DNA of 64,000 bases from Patiriisocius_A hiemis (GTDB lineage: Bacteria > Bacteroidota > Bacteroidia > Flavobacteriales > Flavobacteriaceae): NCBI RefSeq assembly GCF_031846325.1, contig NZ_JAVRHZ010000004.1:1-64000 (forward strand), given 5' to 3'. Below the pieces are notes generated by a model. It saw only the letters and a list, made by a program, of their open reading frames with translations. It had not been told where the DNA came from and made no database searches. Below, in pieces: positions 61,006 through 64,000 of this stretch (the stretch's first letter is position 1; each line of letters starts with the position of its first letter). Made by a program: the position numbers and the translations under genes.

Positions 61006-61798
61006 AGTCTATAATTTCTAAAAGTGCATAAATAAATGGACTGCAATAAATAATACTGTCAAGTCTATCGTATAATCCGCCATGTCCTGGCATTAGTGTT
61101 CCACTATCTTTTACTCCTGCTTGCCTTTTAAACTTAGATTGTATTAAATCTCCAATTGTTCCAAATACAGATACAAAGAGTGCAATAGCAATCCATAATT
61201 GCAAAGTTAAAAGTTCTGTATAATTAAAGACAATAAAACTAAAAGCAATAGACCCAAGAAGCCCTCCTAAAAAACCTTCAACCGTTTTTTTGGGTGAAAT
61301 ACGCTCTAGTAATTTCTTTTTGCCAAAGTTTTTTCCAACTAAATAGGCAAAACTGTCATTAGTCCATATTAAAACAAAAATACCACCTATTAGCTCTGGC
61401 ACAAACTTCTCTTTCTGAAAGGGAATAAGCGTAAGAAAAATAAAACCACTAATAAGGTAAAAAAACACAGTAATGTATTTCTTCTTCTCAAACATAGGGA
61501 TTTTGCTTGTCCATAAAAGATCCTTTAGTAAAAATAGGTTGACAAATAATGAAATTATTATATAGAGGTTAACGGCATTTTTATCAAAAACCTCATAGCT
61601 TAAAAAATAAAAAGCAGCCAAAAGTAATATATAAGCTATATAACTTTTAAGGTGTACTAGTTTTAAAAATTCAGAAAGTGTAATTACAGAAAGTAGTAGA
61701 AACAGAAAAATGAATAACTCATATGAAACAAACATTGAAGTTATGACTATCGAGATATATAGTAATCCCGATATACCACGTACTATAAGTTCTTTCAT
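60983..61798 (-). CDS. cdsA: phosphatidate cytidylyltransferase
   Basis: Makes CDP-diacylglycerol. 271 residues, about eight spans. Signature SKFKRQAGVKDSGTLMPGHG followed by GLYDRLDS. It feeds the psd gene it overlaps. Confidence 0.95.
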   Translation of the reverse strand: MKELIVRGISGLLYISIVITSMFVSYELFIFLFLLLSVITLSEFLKLVHLKSYIAYILLLAAFYFLSYEVFDKNAVNLYIIISLFVNLFLLKDLLWTSKIPMFEKKKYITVFFYLISGFIFLTLIPFQKEKFVPELIGGIFVLIWTNDSFAYLVGKNFGKKKLLERISPKKTVEGFLGGLLGSIAFSFIVFNYTELLTLQLWIAIALFVSVFGTIGDLIQSKFKRQAGVKDSGTLMPGHGGLYDRLDSIIYCSPFIYALLEIIDYVSPGGI

Positions 61799-61801
61799 AA
61801 A

Positions 61802-62404
61802 TTATAGGTCTTCCAAGAGCAACAAATATAGGTTTTTTGTGCTACTTCCATAACTCATAAAGTCCTTTTCTTCGTGAGCTCCAAAATCTTGAATGGTAGT
61901 AATATTGCTTGGGATTCTACCTTTACATTGATTTTTTATATTTCTTAAACCTTCACTTATACTATCTACTAACTGACTAGTTTTAGCAAGAACAATAAAA
62001 TTTTGTGGAAGTTCATCTAGTTTCTTTTCTTTAATCTGGTTTGAGGATAACAGTATAGAGCCATTATTAGCAATAAGAGATTCACACTTAGAAAAGAAAA
62101 AAGTGCTTTTTGAATCTTTTGTGAAATTTAAATTATACCCGTCAAATTGTTCACTAAGTTCTTTATCAACACATAAAACATCTTTTTCGTACCAGTCATT
62201 TTCAAGAAGAATATTATCAAAATTATCTTGTGCTTCTTTAAAACTTTCACAGTATAGAAACTTACCTCCGTTTTTTCTAAAATTTTCGGTAAACTTCTCA
62301 TCAGTAGGAAGTTGCTCTTGAGGATAATACTTGCTATGGTCGGAAGAAGCTTTTTTTTCTTCGGACTTTGACTTGGAATGGAAAAGCCGCTTAAGCAAAC
62401 TCAT
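61802..62404 (-). CDS. LUD-domain (LutC/YkgG-like) protein
   Basis: 200 residues. LUD fold with TSQLVDSISEGLRN and SNITTIQDFGAHEEKDFM. Relatives take part in lactate use, but a stand-alone copy between ftsH and cdsA is common in this clade and its job is unknown. Confidence 0.8.
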   Translation of the reverse strand: MSLLKRLFHSKSKSEEKKASSDHSKYYPQEQLPTDEKFTENFRKNGGKFLYCESFKEAQDNFDNILLENDWYEKDVLCVDKELSEQFDGYNLNFTKDSKSTFFFSKCESLIANNGSILLSSNQIKEKKLDELPQNFIVLAKTSQLVDSISEGLRNIKNQCKGRIPSNITTIQDFGAHEEKDFMSYGSSTKNLYLLLLEDL

Positions 62405-62454
62405 TAGTGAGATTTTGAGGAGATTTTCTGTTAAATATCAAATATATAAAATAA

Positions 62455-62481
62455 AGGGCTAACAATTCAATTGTTAGCCCT
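62455..62481 (-). terminator. terminator downstream of ftsH
   Basis: Perfect 12-bp arms AGGGCTAACAAT and ATTGTTAGCCCT with a 3-nt loop (TCA); T-rich on the minus strand. Confidence 0.85.
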
Positions 62482-62510
62482 AAACTTGAGTTCTTTAGCG
62501 AAAATGAAAT

Positions 62511-64000
62511 TTAAGAAGTGGTTTCTTCTTTTTCTTCTTTTTCTTCTTCTTCAGTTTTTTCTATTTCTTTTTCCTCTATTACTTTCTTAGCTGCAATTGG
62601 TTCCTCTTTTACAAAAGGGCGCTTTCCAAATATTTCTTCTAGATTGTCCTTAAAAATCACTTCTTTATCAAGCAATTGATTAGCAAGTAAAGTAAGCTTA
62701 TCTTTATTTTTTTCAAGTAAATCTATAGCTCTTTGATACTGCTTTTCTACAATGTTTGATATTTCTTTGTCAATCATCTCTGCAGTTTTCTCACTATATG
62801 GCTTGCTAAAGTTATATTCACTTTGCCCAGAAGAATCGTAATAAGTAAGGTTTCCTATTTTATCATTAAGCCCATAAATTGTAACCATTGCACGAGCTTG
62901 TTTAGTAACTTTTTCTAGGTCACTTAATGCGCCTGTGGAGATTTTATTAAATATTACTTTTTCAGCGGCACGACCACCTAGTGCAGCACACATTTCGTCA
63001 AGCATTTGCTCAGGTCTTACAATTAGGCGTTCTTCTGGTAAATACCATGCAGCTCCAAGAGATTGTCCTCTAGGTACAATAGTAACTTTTACTAGTGGTG
63101 CTGCATGTTCGAGCATCCAACTTACTGTTGCGTGACCAGCTTCATGAAAAGCAATTGCTTTTTTCTCACCAGGCGTAATAATTTTATTCTTCTTTTCTAG
63201 CCCTCCTACAATTCTATCTACGGCATCTAAGAAGTCTTGTTTGGTAACAAATTTTCTTTCTTTTCTGGCAGCAATTAAAGCAGCTTCATTACATACATTT
63301 GCAATATCTGCACCAGAAAACCCTGGTGTTTGCTTTGATAAGAATTCTAAATCTAATTCCTCATCAATTTTAAGAGGTCGCAAGTGTACTTCAAAAATTT
63401 CTTTACGTTCTCTAACATCGGGTAGATCTACATAAATTTGTCTATCAAAACGTCCTGCTCGCATTAATGCTTTATCTAAAACATCAGCTCTATTGGTAGC
63501 CGCTAGTACAATGACATTAGTATTTGTTCCAAAACCGTCCATTTCAGTTAATAGTTGGTTAAGCGTATTTTCACGTTCGTCATTAGACCCAGAAAAGTTG
63601 CTTTTTCCTCTAGCACGCCCTATGGCATCAATTTCATCAATAAATATAATTGCAGGTGATTTTTCCTTAGCTTGTTTAAATAAATCTCTTACTCGTGAAG
63701 CTCCAACACCTACAAACATTTCAACAAAATCTGAACCTGATAACGAGAAGAAAGGAACCTTAGCTTCTCCAGCAACTGCTTTTGCAAGTAACGTTTTACC
63801 TGTTCCAGGGGCTCCAACTAATAATGCTCCTTTTGGTATTTTACCGCCAAGAGAGGTGTATTTTGTTGGGTTTTTAAGAAAGTCTACAATCTCTTGTACC
63901 TCTTCTTTTGCACCTTCAAGCCCTGCAACATCTTTAAAACTAGTTTTAACGTCTGTCTTTTCATCAAACAATTTTGCTTTGGACTTTCCAATATTAAATA
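62511..64000 (-). CDS. ftsH: ATP-dependent zinc metalloprotease FtsH (N-terminus outside window)
   Basis: Membrane AAA protease. The frame continues through NIGKSKAKLFDEK to the right edge, so the apparent start (a TTG at 63971) is only an internal Leu, and the N-terminal spans lie outside. Visible: Walker A VGAPGTGKT, Walker B IIFIDEID, second region of homology with NRADVLDKALMRAGRFDRQI, zinc motif HEAGH, and an acidic Glu-rich tail. Confidence 0.97.
   Translation of the reverse strand, partial: FNIGKSKAKLFDEKTDVKTSFKDVAGLEGAKEEVQEIVDFLKNPTKYTSLGGKIPKGALLVGAPGTGKTLLAKAVAGEAKVPFFSLSGSDFVEMFVGVGASRVRDLFKQAKEKSPAIIFIDEIDAIGRARGKSNFSGSNDERENTLNQLLTEMDGFGTNTNVIVLAATNRADVLDKALMRAGRFDRQIYVDLPDVRERKEIFEVHLRPLKIDEELDLEFLSKQTPGFSGADIANVCNEAALIAARKERKFVTKQDFLDAVDRIVGGLEKKNKIITPGEKKAIAFHEAGHATVSWMLEHAAPLVKVTIVPRGQSLGAAWYLPEERLIVRPEQMLDEMCAALGGRAAEKVIFNKISTGALSDLEKVTKQARAMVTIYGLNDKIGNLTYYDSSGQSEYNFSKPYSEKTAEMIDKEISNIVEKQYQRAIDLLEKNKDKLTLLANQLLDKEVIFKDNLEEIFGKRPFVKEEPIAAKKVIEEKEIEKTEEEEKEEKEETTS

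Noticed and set aside
63969..63971. TTG at 63971 as ftsH start
   Set aside because: The frame stays open to the window edge with typical FtsH sequence (NIGKSKAKLF), so the gene continues outside.
1..64000. CRISPR arrays, rRNA genes, insertion sequences, prophage or toxin-antitoxin genes
   Set aside because: No regularly spaced repeats, rRNA-like stretches, transposase or integrase frames were seen anywhere in the window.

Overview
The window is AT-rich chromosomal DNA from a member of the Bacteroidota, most likely a marine-type Flavobacteriaceae. The evidence is the Bacteroidota -7 promoter element (TAnnTTTG) before many genes, lipoprotein signals of the Bacteroidota type, a type III glutamine synthetase, a fused CcoN-CcoO oxidase subunit, and clade-typical families (DUF1599, DUF3667, DUF4197, a Lacal_2735-type protein, a BT_3928-type protein). 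Both ends are cut: a phosphoesterase at the left edge and ftsH at the right edge run off the window.

Layout. 1-11.6 kb: housekeeping genes (truA, an ABC exporter, the c-di-AMP synthase cdaA next to folP, DUF1599, a DoxX-type protein, an OppB-type permease, tpiA, prmA, clpS, a surface metalloprotease) ending at a tRNA-Arg(ACG) with its own terminator. 11.6-25.8 kb: a compositionally different, more GC-rich respiratory cassette holding hemN, a complete cbb3 cytochrome oxidase system (ccoS, ccoNO, ccoQ, ccoP, ccoG, ccoH, a SafE-type protein and ccoI), a truncated globin, a cupin, several tiny operon proteins, an Fnr-type regulator and a universal stress protein. 25.8-33.3 kb: a FIST sensor with a hybrid kinase, apt, a BlaI/M56 pair and a Ca/Na antiporter. 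33.3-64 kb: mainly core metabolism and envelope genes (glnN, purM, prfA, pyrF, lpxK, gap, lipA, murB, valS, psd, cdsA, ftsH) with accessory genes between them.

How the genes work together. The respiratory cassette looks like one micro-oxic regulon. Four promoters (hemN operon, cco operon, ccoI operon, usp) carry the same box, TGACAAAAGTCA or a two-mismatch variant, placed 23 or 24 bp upstream of a -7-like element. This is the geometry expected of a class II CRP/FNR activator, and an Fnr-type regulator is encoded between two of the targets. The cassette starts just after tRNA-Arg, but I found no integrase and no att repeat.

Other regulatory architecture that can be read directly: three 16-bp half-palindromic operators at exact 20-bp spacing over the blaI/M56 promoter; -7 elements only a few bases from the start codons of purM and lpxK, implying leaderless or nearly leaderless mRNAs; and three convergent gene pairs whose stop codons overlap by 4 bp. 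Several proteins depart from their families: a zinc-ribbon protein with no cysteines, an Nramp-type transporter without its metal-binding motifs, a one-heme CcoP, and a glycosyltransferase with no standard start codon.
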